Of a DNA stretch of 64,000 nucleotides, positions 8,548-16,502 are shown piece by piece; positions within the stretch are counted from its first letter, which is position 1; each line of letters starts with the position of its first letter. The position numbers and the translations under genes were made by a program. The DNA is from Senegalimassilia sp003474385. GTDB lineage: Bacteria > Actinomycetota > Coriobacteriia > Coriobacteriales > Eggerthellaceae. The stretch covers positions 1 through 64,000 of the forward strand of contig NZ_QUCY01000004.1 of assembly GCF_003474385.1 (NCBI RefSeq), in the 5' to 3' direction. The notes beneath the pieces are model-generated. The model was not told the origin of the DNA, made no database searches, and saw only the letters and a program-made list of their open reading frames with translations.

Positions 8548-9528
8548 ATGGATCCGAACAAGCGTCCCGACGACATGGTGCGCATCACCACCCCTGAACT
8601 CGCCCAAGCCTTCATCGACGAGCAGGTTGCCGCAGTCCGCGAGCAGATCGGCGACAAGAAGGTCCTGCTGGCCCTTTCCGGCGGCGTTGACAGCTCCGTC
8701 GTCGCAGCGCTGCTCATCAAGGCCATCGGCAAGCAGCTCATCTGCGTGCACGTGAACCACGGCCTCATGCGCAAGGGCGAAAGCGAGCAGGTCATCGACG
8801 TGTTCAAGAACCAGCTGGACGCGAACCTGGTCTACGTGGATGCCACCGACCGCTTCCTGGGCAAGCTCGTCGACGTCGAGGAGCCCGAGGCCAAGCGCAA
8901 GATCATCGGCGCCGAGTTCATCCGTGTGTTCGAGGAAGAGGCCCGCAAGGTCGGCAACGAGGTCAGCTTCCTGGCGCAGGGCACCATCTACCCCGACATC
9001 CTGGAGTCCCAGGACGGCGTGAAGGCGCACCACAACGTGGGCGGCCTGCCCGACGATCTGCAGTTCGAGCTATGCGAGCCCGTCAAGCTGCTGTATAAGG
9101 ACGAGGTGCGCGTGGTCGGCCGTGAGCTCGGCCTGCCCGAGAACATGGTCGAGCGCCAGCCCTTCCCCGGCCCCGGCCTGGGCGTTCGCTGCCTCGGCGC
9201 CATCACCCGCGATCGCCTGGAGGCGCTGCGCAAGGCAGACGCCATCGTGCGCGAGGAGATCGACAACGCCGGCCTGACCATCTGGCAGTACTTCGCCGTG
9301 GTGCCCGACTTCCGCGCAACCGGCGTGCGCGAGGGCAAGCGCGCCTACGACTGGCCCTGCATCATCCGCTGCATCAACACGGTCGACGTCATGACAGCCG
9401 AGGTCCCCGAGCTCGACTGGGCGCTGCTCAAGCGCATCACCGCCCGCATCACCGCCGAGGTCCCCCGCATCTGCCGCGTGTGCTACGACCTCACCCCCAA
9501 GCCTGTCGGCACGGTGGAGTGGGAATAA
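8548..9528 (+). CDS. guaA: GMP synthase, stand-alone ATP pyrophosphatase subunit
   Basis: A 326-residue protein that adenylates XMP and aminates it to GMP in purine synthesis. The PP-loop SGGVDSSVVAAL (residues about 44-55), the VNHGLMRKGE segment, the AQGTIYPD(I)LES block, HHNVGGLP, the FPGPGLGVR segment and the dimerisation domain ending CYDLTPKPVGTVEWE are all present. Most bacteria have a two-domain enzyme of about 510-530 residues with an N-terminal class I glutamine amidotransferase; that domain is absent here and there is no remnant upstream. The protein begins normally with an AAGGAG site before the ATG. It therefore resembles the split archaeal type and would need a separate amidotransferase or free ammonia. 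Confidence 0.93.
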   Translation: MDPNKRPDDMVRITTPELAQAFIDEQVAAVREQIGDKKVLLALSGGVDSSVVAALLIKAIGKQLICVHVNHGLMRKGESEQVIDVFKNQLDANLVYVDATDRFLGKLVDVEEPEAKRKIIGAEFIRVFEEEARKVGNEVSFLAQGTIYPDILESQDGVKAHHNVGGLPDDLQFELCEPVKLLYKDEVRVVGRELGLPENMVERQPFPGPGLGVRCLGAITRDRLEALRKADAIVREEIDNAGLTIWQYFAVVPDFRATGVREGKRAYDWPCIIRCINTVDVMTAEVPELDWALLKRITARITAEVPRICRVCYDLTPKPVGTVEWE

Positions 9529-9550
9529 ACCCGCAACATATCGCCTATCC

Positions 9551-9582
9551 AAGGCGCCTTGCTCTTTGCAAGGCGCCTTTTT
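9551..9582 (+). terminator. Rho-independent terminator after guaA
   Basis: Arms AAGGCGCCTT and AAGGCGCCTT flank a short loop and are followed by a T tract. It lies 22 bases after the guaA stop. Confidence 0.9.
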
Positions 9583-9607
9583 CATGAGGAATCGTCTGTA
9601 GTGCTTC

Positions 9608-9703
9608 TTGCAACGACGAAGAACGTGCCGTACTTACATTTCATATTGCAACATATAGTTGACATTAAGATTTGGATGCAATATATTTCTGTCATGTTGC
9701 AAC
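9608..9703 (+). promoter_or_regulatory. XRE gene promoter with three TTGCAAC repeats
   Basis: TTGACA (9659-9664) and TATATT (9682-9687) are separated by exactly 17 bases, a near-consensus promoter. The heptamer TTGCAAC occurs three times: 9608-9614, 9646-9652 and 9697-9703, the last within the palindrome GTTGCAAC. One copy lies upstream of the -35 and one just downstream of the -10, so binding there could block transcription. I infer an autoregulatory operator of the XRE protein encoded immediately downstream. Confidence 0.6.
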
Positions 9704-9734
9704 GGATATCTGTTCATACGTCGAAAGGAATCCC

Positions 9735-9944
9735 ATGCCAGGCAAGAAAAACCTATGCATGAAGGCAGCGCGCGCAGCGGCCGGCCTTTCGCAATCCGAT
9801 TTAGCCGAAGCCGTCGGCGTCACACGCCAAACCATCGGCCTTATCGAGGCAGGCGGTTATAATCCCACGCTCAATTTATGCGTTGCCATTTGCAAAACCC
9901 TTCATGTCACCCTAAACGACCTTTTCTGGGACGAAGAACGCTAA
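9735..9944 (+). CDS. XRE-family helix-turn-helix regulator (Cro/CI type)
   Basis: A 69-residue single-domain regulator. The helix-turn-helix is AAGLSQSDLAEAVGVTRQTIGLIEAGGYNPTLNLCVAICKTLHVTLNDLFW, typical of small YozG/XRE proteins that sit before membrane partner genes. The ATG before PGKKN is chosen because AAAGGAA lies just upstream; a longer open frame exists but crosses the promoter. The next gene, 66 bases downstream, encodes a four-helix membrane protein, a common pairing in Firmicutes and Actinobacteria. Autoregulation is suggested by the heptamer repeats around its promoter. Confidence 0.88.
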   Translation: MPGKKNLCMKAARAAAGLSQSDLAEAVGVTRQTIGLIEAGGYNPTLNLCVAICKTLHVTLNDLFWDEER

Positions 9945-10010
9945 CCCGTTTTCATCGTTCCCAACCCAGCACGTTACCCAAACCAAGACATATCCTTTTA
10001 GGAGAGAATC

Positions 10011-10595
10011 ATGAAGCTGCAAAATATGAAACTTGCCCAGAAATGGCGCGAATACGCCGGCCCGAAGGACGAGCGTCTTGAGGCCGAGAACGCGAAAATC
10101 TACAAGCTTGGGTTCATGCTGCTATCGTTCGGAATGCTCACGTTGCTTGTGTATCAAATCATGGCCCAGCAGGTAGCATGGGTGCACGATGGCGCCGGCG
10201 AAGCGTTTCGCCTCTTCGCAAATCCCGTTGACGCCGTCATGTACGCATGGCTTTTCATCGTGATGACCGTCTGTGCCGTGCTGCAAACGAGGAAAGGCTA
10301 TGTCGACACCAACCGCTTCGGGCAAACAGAGCACATTCCCACGGGCTATTTCCTGCTCATTTCGGGCATCACCGGCATCGCAAGCGCACTCGCCATCGCT
10401 GCTATGCGCTGCATCGCCGAGACGCAGATCGTACCGATCGAAAGCGTCTTTTGGGGAACGAACCTGGCAACGGGCGTAGTGTTCGGCGTGACCATCTTCG
10501 TTGCCGTATTCGGTGCGCTGTGCCTGGCATTCTTTGAGGCAAAACAGCGCCGCGCGAAAATCGAAGCGGAACTAGACTGCCCCGACGACCTGTAA
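10011..10595 (+). CDS. Membrane protein paired with XRE regulator (DUF6773-like)
   Basis: A 194-residue integral membrane protein with about four hydrophobic helices: residues 31-50 (GFMLLSFGMLTLLVYQIM), 78-95 (VMYAWLFIVMTVCAVLQ), 118-138 (YFLLISGITGIASALAIAA) and 155-177 (LATGVVFGVTIFVAVFGALCLAFF). The N-terminus and C-terminus are charged and cytosolic. The layout and the small XRE gene just upstream match a family of regulator-linked membrane proteins, but I am recalling the family from layout rather than from a specific motif. Function is unknown. An AGGAGA site precedes the ATG. Confidence 0.7.
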   Translation: MKLQNMKLAQKWREYAGPKDERLEAENAKIYKLGFMLLSFGMLTLLVYQIMAQQVAWVHDGAGEAFRLFANPVDAVMYAWLFIVMTVCAVLQTRKGYVDTNRFGQTEHIPTGYFLLISGITGIASALAIAAMRCIAETQIVPIESVFWGTNLATGVVFGVTIFVAVFGALCLAFFEAKQRRAKIEAELDCPDDL

Positions 10596-10646
10596 CCTAA
10601 AAGAGCGGGATCCCTGCCCTATACCACCCCGTCAGGGAAATATAAC

Positions 10647-10681
10647 GAGCCGCGCCCAAACAATCTTTTTGGGCGCGGCTC
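10647..10681 (+). terminator. Strong hairpin after the XRE/membrane pair
   Basis: A perfect 14-base stem, GAGCCGCGCCCAAA with TTTGGGCGCGGCTC, closes a seven-base loop between convergent genes. The T-rich part lies in the loop and 3' arm rather than after the stem, so termination strength is uncertain; it may serve both strands. Confidence 0.65.
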
Positions 10682-10753
10682 AACCGTTTCTGAAACGCTG
10701 TATTGTTAATGAAACCGAATCTTTGCAATCAACGACGCACGGCAATCTACGAG

Positions 10754-11590
10754 CTAAAAGCCGACGATCAGGCCGCCGCGTTCGGCGTAGTAGCTGCAAA
10801 GACCCCTGGTCGGGAGGATTTCGATCCAGGAATCCTCCCATGCGTTCAAAATACCCTCTTTAAGAGCCTGGGCAACAGCATGGTTGTCGCAATGGCTGAT
10901 GGCAACGTTGCCGCCGGCAAACCCGCGCTCCCTCATGCACTCGACAAGCGTGCGAACGGTGCGCTTCGGGCCGCGCGTCTTGCCCTCGACAACGATTCGA
11001 CCCTCGTCGCTTGCGCTGCCGATGCCCCACATGCCAAGCGCCTTGGCCAGAAAGCCCGCCATCTTGTTCATGCGGCCGTTTTTAATCAGATTGTCGAAAG
11101 ACGAAAGCGCGAAGATCACCTTGGTCTTATCCAGAAACGCGTTCGCTCGGTCCACCGCCTCGTCGAAATCGACGCCCTCACGGGCGAGCCTTTCAATCTC
11201 ACGCACGCAAAGGACCAGCTCAGGACCGGTAGAGCGGGAATCCAGCACGGCGATCTTCTTGTCCGGGTCCGCTTCAAGCGCCAGGTCGCGAGCGGTGAGC
11301 GCGCTGTTCATGCTGCCGGAGAGCTGCGACGAGATGGTGATGGCGAAGGTGCGGTCGGCTTTCTCGAACTGCTCAAGCCACGCACCCGGGGCAGGGCACG
11401 AGGTGTAGCTGGCGGTCTTCTCCTGTTCCATATCGCGCAGCATCTCCTCGATATCGAGCTGCTCGTCATCGGTATACCCGCGAACCCCGACGCTGATCGC
11501 GAACGGCACGCTGGATAGCTCGATCACGTCGGATCGATAGTCCGAGGGGATAAGGTCGCAGCTTGAATCCGTGACCACGTTCCATTTCAT
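10754..11590 (-). CDS. DegV-family fatty-acid-binding protein
   Basis: A 278-residue cytoplasmic protein of the DegV/FakB family, which binds fatty acids for phosphorylation by FakA. The family marks are the N-terminal TDSSCDL, the SCPAPGAWLEQFE segment and SSQLSGSMNSA (residues about 85-95), whose serines contact the carboxylate. The C-terminal lobe holds ISHCDN and ends ERGGLIVGF. The ATG before KWNVVTDSS is chosen because the family starts there and AAAGGAC lies upstream; the longer frame has no homology. No FakA gene is in the window. Confidence 0.9.
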   Translation of the reverse strand: MKWNVVTDSSCDLIPSDYRSDVIELSSVPFAISVGVRGYTDDEQLDIEEMLRDMEQEKTASYTSCPAPGAWLEQFEKADRTFAITISSQLSGSMNSALTARDLALEADPDKKIAVLDSRSTGPELVLCVREIERLAREGVDFDEAVDRANAFLDKTKVIFALSSFDNLIKNGRMNKMAGFLAKALGMWGIGSASDEGRIVVEGKTRGPKRTVRTLVECMRERGFAGGNVAISHCDNHAVAQALKEGILNAWEDSWIEILPTRGLCSYYAERGGLIVGF

Positions 11591-11824
11591 GAAGGCCGTC
11601 CTTTCCCGATGCGTCAGGGCGCCCGCATGAGACAGGCGCCCCGCATCCATTCCTTTTCCCTGTATCCGCCAATCGAAACGCAGCTTCCCTGCGCTCAAAC
11701 ATCGTAGGAAACCACCATGCCCAGGACTTTCCCCATAAAGCAAGGGCGTGCGGCGAATCTCAAGCCGAAAGGCCGCCGCAGCAAGCGCTACGGCGTTTCA
11801 AGCCGCCCAAACCTTCCCCAACGC
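11591..11824. other. Spacer between the RidA terminator and the DegV gene
   Basis: No gene is seen. The region should hold the degV promoter, but no clear sigma-70 pair could be picked. Confidence 0.4.
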
Positions 11825-11856
11825 AAGAAAGGGAACGGGTGAAAACCCGTTCCCTT
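11825..11856 (-). terminator. Rho-independent terminator of the triple RidA gene
   Basis: On the minus strand GGGAACGGGT and ACCCGTTCCC form a ten-base stem with a four-base loop, extended by two further pairs and followed by TTTCTT. It lies 50 bases beyond the RidA stop. Confidence 0.85.
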
Positions 11857-11906
11857 CCCAAAACCATCGGTCACCCGATGATCGACAAGGATTCGCGGAT
11901 GATGCG

Positions 11907-13172
11907 CTAGGCGATCGGCGGGGTACCCTCGAAGTTGCCGAAGATGGCGTCGATCTGGATGGCGGCGCCCATGGGCAGGTTCGCAACGCCAACCACGCGA
12001 CGAGCGGGGGTTCCCTCAGGGAAGAACTGAGCGTACACCTCGTTGACGGCGTCCATGTCGTTCATGTCCTTCACGAAGATGTTCACCTTGACGCAGTCTT
12101 CCAGGACATGGTCAACGCTCTCGATGATGGCCTTGATGTTCTTGAGAGCCTGCTCGGTCTCGGCCTTCACGCCGCCGGCGACCAGCACGCCCGTTGTCGG
12201 GTCAACGCCGAGCTGGGCGGAGATGTTGTTATAGTGGGAGAACGCCACGGTCTGGGAGGACAGCTCGTCCTTCGGAGCGTCGGCGATGTTGTTGGCCTCG
12301 ATGATCAGGCCATGACGGGCCTCGACGGCCTGCGGCGGGGTGCCGTCGCCGTGGGAGCACACGGCCTCGATCTGCACGAGCGCATGCTGCGGCAGGTCGG
12401 CGACCTCGACCACGGTGCGGGCCGGCAGGTAGTTGACGGCGCGGGCGATGCCCGAATCCGGGAAGAAGCGCTTGTAGATCTCGTTCATGGCCTCAACGTC
12501 GCCGAGGTCCTTCAGGAAGACGGTGACCTTGACGATGTCGTCGAACGGAACATCCATGGCAGTCAGGACGGCCTTGATGTTCTTCAGGCACTGAGCGGTC
12601 TGCTCCTGCACGCCGCCCATGACGATCTGGTTGGAAACCGGGTCGATCGGCAGCTGAGCGGTGATGTTGTTGTAGTGGGAGAACGCCACGGACTGCGTGG
12701 ACATCGCGTCGAACGGGGCGCTGTGGGTGTTGTTGGCGTACTTGACCAGGTCGCCGGCCTGGGGCTCGTTCGGGATGGTGCCTTCGCCGTTGGTGAGCAG
12801 AGCCTCAACCTGGACCAGGGCGCCCATGGGCAGATCGTTGACGGCAACGATGGTGCGGGCGGGCACATAGGTGGTGAAGAAGGACTTGTAAGCCCTCTCC
12901 ACAACGTCGATGTCCATGATGTCCTTGACGAAGATGGTGACGCGAACGACGTCGTTCAGGTCATGATCGATGCTCGCAACGATGGCTGCGATGTTACGGA
13001 AGCACTGCTCTGCCTGCTCCTTGACACCGCCCTCGACGATTGCGCCGGTCTTAGGATCGACAGGCAGCTGGGCCGAGAGGTTGTTGTAATGGGAGAAAGC
13101 GACGGTCTGAGAGCACATCGGGCACTTCGGTGCGTTCTCGGTGTTCCTTGCCACTACCACGTTATCCGCCAT
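11907..13172 (-). CDS. Triple-domain RidA (YjgF/YER057c/UK114) protein
   Basis: A 421-residue protein built of three consecutive RidA-like domains (about residues 1-140, 141-285, 286-421). Each repeats QSVAFSHYNNxxAQLPxDP, a GGVxxQxxQxxxNI segment, VxVFxKDxxD and a PAR-x-x-V-x-V-x-x-LP block. Single RidA proteins form trimers that hydrolyse reactive enamine/imine intermediates, and the arginine that holds the carboxylate is present in all three copies (PARTIV, PARTVV, PARRVV). The following acidic position is Glu in the first two (VQVEALL, VQIEAVC) and Asp in the third (IQIDAIF). I infer a covalently linked pseudo-trimer. The ATG before ADNVVV is chosen; the upstream extension has no homology. 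Confidence 0.9.
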   Translation of the reverse strand: MADNVVVARNTENAPKCPMCSQTVAFSHYNNLSAQLPVDPKTGAIVEGGVKEQAEQCFRNIAAIVASIDHDLNDVVRVTIFVKDIMDIDVVERAYKSFFTTYVPARTIVAVNDLPMGALVQVEALLTNGEGTIPNEPQAGDLVKYANNTHSAPFDAMSTQSVAFSHYNNITAQLPIDPVSNQIVMGGVQEQTAQCLKNIKAVLTAMDVPFDDIVKVTVFLKDLGDVEAMNEIYKRFFPDSGIARAVNYLPARTVVEVADLPQHALVQIEAVCSHGDGTPPQAVEARHGLIIEANNIADAPKDELSSQTVAFSHYNNISAQLGVDPTTGVLVAGGVKAETEQALKNIKAIIESVDHVLEDCVKVNIFVKDMNDMDAVNEVYAQFFPEGTPARRVVGVANLPMGAAIQIDAIFGNFEGTPPIA

Positions 13173-13246
13173 GGCAATACCCTTTCTGTTGACAGCCTTC
13201 AATGAGGTTGCGCAAATACGTTTTCCCACGACTTGCGTCAGAGCGC

Positions 13247-13276
13247 ATTTAACTTGACGGCTATTGTCGTTGTCAA
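13247..13276 (-). promoter_or_regulatory. Promoter of the triple RidA gene
   Basis: On the minus strand TTGACA (13271-13276) and TTAAAT (13247-13252) are 18 bases apart, 75 bases before the start codon. Confidence 0.5.
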
Positions 13277-13660
13277 TCGGTTTTCAGCAAATTCGTTGCC
13301 GGCTTCTATCGGTTGAATCCCGTGAATCTATGGCGAAAAATGATTGGCCGATCCCATAATCCTTGGGTTTCGGCGCGTATTTTCCAGCGAAACCCTGTTG
13401 ATTTCGCATACCGTTCGATGCCCTTTTCGGCAAAGTTTTTTCCAACCGTTACCGTTCCGTCAACCGCGTTTCCCGGCGAAAAACAGCCGCTTGCCGCCGA
13501 GCCTCTCCTTGACGAATCAAGGGCAAACCGTCAAGCCAACGGAAAAAGCCCTTGCTACACTCTCGCCGAAGGGAGCGGACCGAGCCGGATGAACGCCGTC
13601 GCAAGATAGCCGAACGGCGCCCCGGACGGCCCGCAGGCATACAAGGAGGAGGGATCCGCC
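13277..13660. other. Intergenic control region upstream of the DUF5692 pair
   Basis: No gene is seen. The sequence is rich in TTGAC/GTCAA words. The palindrome CCTTGA-N4-TCAAGG at 13507-13522 is the best operator candidate and lies about 35 bases upstream of TACACT (13556-13561), a possible -10 for the DUF5692 operon. A TetR gene at the end of that operon is a candidate binder. Confidence 0.35.
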
Positions 13661-14683
13661 ATGTTTTTCTACGAGCCGCTATCGGCGACGGCATGCGTGA
13701 GCGTTTTGCTGTACCTGGCATTTCTGATCGGCATGAACGAGCTGTCGCGCCTGAACAAATGGGTAGGCGCGGTCATATTCATCGCGCTGCCGGTCGTTCT
13801 GACCGTCTTCGTTTGGCCCCATACCGCGGTCGAAGGCACGGGCGCCGGCACCTGGTTCCAGTGGGTGAAAACCTACTCGTGCTTAGCCGGAGCGATCTTG
13901 GGCTGGCTGATCGTCTACTTCCCCGCCTTCCAGAAGAAGTACATCGTCTGCATACCGCCCATCATCTTCGCCATCAACATCCTTGAGGCATGCATCCGCG
14001 ACTTCCAGCTCACGGGCGTCAACGGCATCGTCGACGGCTACATGGTGGTCGGCGGCCCGTGGAACGTCATGAACGGCATAGCCGGCATCTTGAATGCCAT
14101 CTGCATCTGCGGCTTCTTCGGCATCATCGTCAGCCGCGGCAAGAAGAAGGACTACGTCTGGCCCGATCAGCTGTGGTTCTGGATCATCGGCTACGACCTG
14201 TGGAACTTCGCCTACACCTACAACAGCGTCTCCGACCGCTCCATGTACTGCGGCCTGGTGCTTCTGGCAGCCTGCACCATCCCGGCGTTCTTCATCAAGC
14301 GCGGAGCCTACGCACAGCACCGCGTCCGCACGCTTGCCGTGAACATGATCGTCACCATGACCATCCCCTGGTTCTTCCTGCATCCGGCGTTCGTGGTCCA
14401 TTCCACCAACAACCCCGCAGCTCACATGACCATCTCGGTCATCGCGCTCATCTTCAACGCGAGCTTGTTCATTTACCAGGCCTACACGATTTTCGGCAAG
14501 AAGCGCAACCCCTTCAAGCAGGAGCTCTACATCGACAACCCGCGCTTCCGCAGGGTGTACCTCGAGAGCATCGACGTTCCCGAAGGCCAACGCGAGGCAG
14601 CGCTGGCCAACCTTGAGGAGTTCGGCTACGTGGCCGCATGGGACGAGAAAGGCCGCGTCAAAACCATGGTGGAGCGCCCGTAA
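13661..14683 (+). CDS. DUF5692-family multi-pass membrane protein, copy 1
   Basis: A 340-residue membrane protein with about eight to nine hydrophobic helices and conserved polar blocks: FVWPHT, PPIIFAINILEACIRD, VVGGPWNVMNGIAGILNAICICGFFGI, and WPDQLWFWIIGYDLWNFAYTYN. The same blocks occur in the next gene, so the two are paralogues. The tail after the last helix is charged and cytosolic (residues 295-340). I recognise the family as DUF5692, of unknown function, common in Eggerthellaceae. The strong site GGAGGAGGG before the ATG fixes the start. Probably co-transcribed with the following paralogue and TetR gene. Confidence 0.82.
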   Translation: MFFYEPLSATACVSVLLYLAFLIGMNELSRLNKWVGAVIFIALPVVLTVFVWPHTAVEGTGAGTWFQWVKTYSCLAGAILGWLIVYFPAFQKKYIVCIPPIIFAINILEACIRDFQLTGVNGIVDGYMVVGGPWNVMNGIAGILNAICICGFFGIIVSRGKKKDYVWPDQLWFWIIGYDLWNFAYTYNSVSDRSMYCGLVLLAACTIPAFFIKRGAYAQHRVRTLAVNMIVTMTIPWFFLHPAFVVHSTNNPAAHMTISVIALIFNASLFIYQAYTIFGKKRNPFKQELYIDNPRFRRVYLESIDVPEGQREAALANLEEFGYVAAWDEKGRVKTMVERP

Positions 14684-14756
14684 CGCTTACGACCTTCGCG
14701 CCGCCGCACGATACGGGCAACCGCGGCGGCGCGCCGTTCAACCCAAGGAGGATCCC

Positions 14757-15716
14757 ATGGGCATCCTATATCAAGCATCCGACCCTATGATCTGGGCGAT
14801 CTGGCTGTTCGTCGTGTTCGCCCTCATGGCATTCAACGAGTTCGGCCGCACGAGCGTCTGGGGCGGCGTGGCGCTGTTCATCGTGGCCCCGATCGTGTTC
14901 ACCATATTCGTCTGGCCCCACACCGCGGCGCCCGGCAACGAATACGGAACGGGCAACTGGTTCAACTGGGCTAAAACCTATTCCGCCTTGGCGGGATGCA
15001 TCGGATTCATGGCGCTGCGGTTCGTGAAATGGCGCGGCGCGGACGGCAAGGAGCACCATCTGTATGAGAAACGATGGGCACTATGCTTCCCTCCGCTCAT
15101 CCTGGCCATCAACATCGCCGAAGCCGTGGTGCGCGACGTGCAGATGTTCACGTACGGCCTGTGGGGCGGCGCCATCGTCGACCACGTCTGGATGATCTCC
15201 GGCCCTTGGAACATCATGAACGCGATCGCCGGCATCCTGAACATCGTCACCATCTGCGGCTGGTTCGGCATCTTCATCTCGAGGGACAAGTCGCGCGACA
15301 TGATCTGGCCCGACATGCTGTGGATGTGGATCATCGCCTACGACCTGTGGAACTTCGCCTACACCTACAACTGCATGTCCGACCACTCCACCTACACGGG
15401 CCTGGCCCTGCTGATCGCCTGCACCGTCCCGACGTTCTTCACGAAACGCGGCGCATGGCTGCAGCATCGTGCGCAGACGCTGGCGCTGTACGCCATGTTC
15501 GCCATGGCGCTCCCGCAGTTCTACACGTTCGCCGAGATTCCCACGACCCACAACCCGAACGCGTTCTTCGCCGTCAGTCTGGTGGCGCTCATCGCCAATG
15601 TGGCCCTTGCCGCCTACCAGCTACGCCGAATCCGCGCACGGCGCCTTAACCCGCTTAAGGACGAGCTCTATAATGACACGAAGAGCTATCGAGAGGTCGT
15701 CGAGGAAAACCGCTGA
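14757..15716 (+). CDS. DUF5692-family multi-pass membrane protein, copy 2
   Basis: A 319-residue paralogue of the preceding protein. It shares FVWPHT, PPLILAINIAEAVVRD, MISGPWNIMNAIAGILNIVTICGWFGIFISRDKS and WPDMLWMWIIAYDLWNFAYTYN, and a similar C-terminal NPLKDELYNDT versus NPFKQELYIDN. Helix count and spacing are the same. It has a six-residue-longer loop between helices 3 and 4 and lacks the longer acidic tail of copy 1. AAGGAGGA seven bases before the ATG fixes the start, 73 bases after copy 1. I infer tandem duplication followed by divergence, with the two perhaps forming a heteromer. Confidence 0.82.
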   Translation: MGILYQASDPMIWAIWLFVVFALMAFNEFGRTSVWGGVALFIVAPIVFTIFVWPHTAAPGNEYGTGNWFNWAKTYSALAGCIGFMALRFVKWRGADGKEHHLYEKRWALCFPPLILAINIAEAVVRDVQMFTYGLWGGAIVDHVWMISGPWNIMNAIAGILNIVTICGWFGIFISRDKSRDMIWPDMLWMWIIAYDLWNFAYTYNCMSDHSTYTGLALLIACTVPTFFTKRGAWLQHRAQTLALYAMFAMALPQFYTFAEIPTTHNPNAFFAVSLVALIANVALAAYQLRRIRARRLNPLKDELYNDTKSYREVVEENR

Positions 15717-15779
15717 TCTACAGCGAACCGCGCCTTAGCGCACGCAGCGCGGCGGCTTCCCAACATGCGAAGGAGCCCC

Positions 15780-16502
15780 GTGTCTGCACTGGACAGCAAG
15801 CCGTTACCCGGATTCGATCCTGACCTGCCGCACCCCGTCACGCGGCAGGTTAGGCAAAGCGCGCGGCTTGAAGGCACCGCCGGCGACATCATGCTGGCGG
15901 CGCGCGAGCTTTACGAAACCGAAGGGGTCGCCGCCACCAGCATGGCCGCCATCGCCCGCAAGGCCGGCGTGGCGCGCAGCCTTCTATACTATTACTTCCC
16001 CGACAAGCAGGCCGTCACCGACGCCGTGATCGAGGATTATCTTGAGGATCTGGTCGAAAGCGTGTCCACCTGGAACGAGCTGCGCGCATTCGGCGAGACG
16101 CCCTCGGAGCTGAAAAACTGCGTATCCATGCTACGACGCGCGCTCTACACGGCATCGGGCGACCCTCGCCCGATGTTTTCCGTGCTCGAGGAGCTCGGCC
16201 TGCGCGACCGCTTCGCCACGCAGGCCGTCCGCGAGGTGGTGGCATGCATCCAGAACTACATCGTGTCCGAGTACATGGCGTACCGGACCATCGAAATCCA
16301 GCTGATCCCTGAGACGTTCGGCCTGCTCATATTCGGGTTAGCGGGGATGATGAAGGCCAAGCCCGACATCACCGACGACGAGCTTGCAACGCTTATCGCC
16401 CAAACGCTTCGCCTTGACATGACGGTGATCGATCCGCCGCCATGGCCGGAGCACCCTGATGCGCCTTCGCGCCCGACGCCATCTCCCGATGGCGCGGCTT
16501 AG
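15780..16502 (+). CDS. TetR-family regulator linked to the DUF5692 pair
   Basis: A 240-residue regulator. The helix-turn-helix is ILAARELYETEGVAATSMAAIARKAGVARSLLYYYFPDKQAVTDAVIEDYLED (residues about 37-90), typical of TetR. The ligand domain follows and the tail is proline-rich. An ATG 15 bases upstream is in frame, but GAAGGAG sits inside that extension exactly five bases before the GTG, so GTG is chosen. The gene follows the DUF5692 pair by 63 bases in the same direction and is a likely regulator of it. Its stop overlaps the stop of the convergent xdhC gene by four bases, leaving no room for a terminator between them. Confidence 0.85.
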   Translation: MSALDSKPLPGFDPDLPHPVTRQVRQSARLEGTAGDIMLAARELYETEGVAATSMAAIARKAGVARSLLYYYFPDKQAVTDAVIEDYLEDLVESVSTWNELRAFGETPSELKNCVSMLRRALYTASGDPRPMFSVLEELGLRDRFATQAVREVVACIQNYIVSEYMAYRTIEIQLIPETFGLLIFGLAGMMKAKPDITDDELATLIAQTLRLDMTVIDPPPWPEHPDAPSRPTPSPDGAA

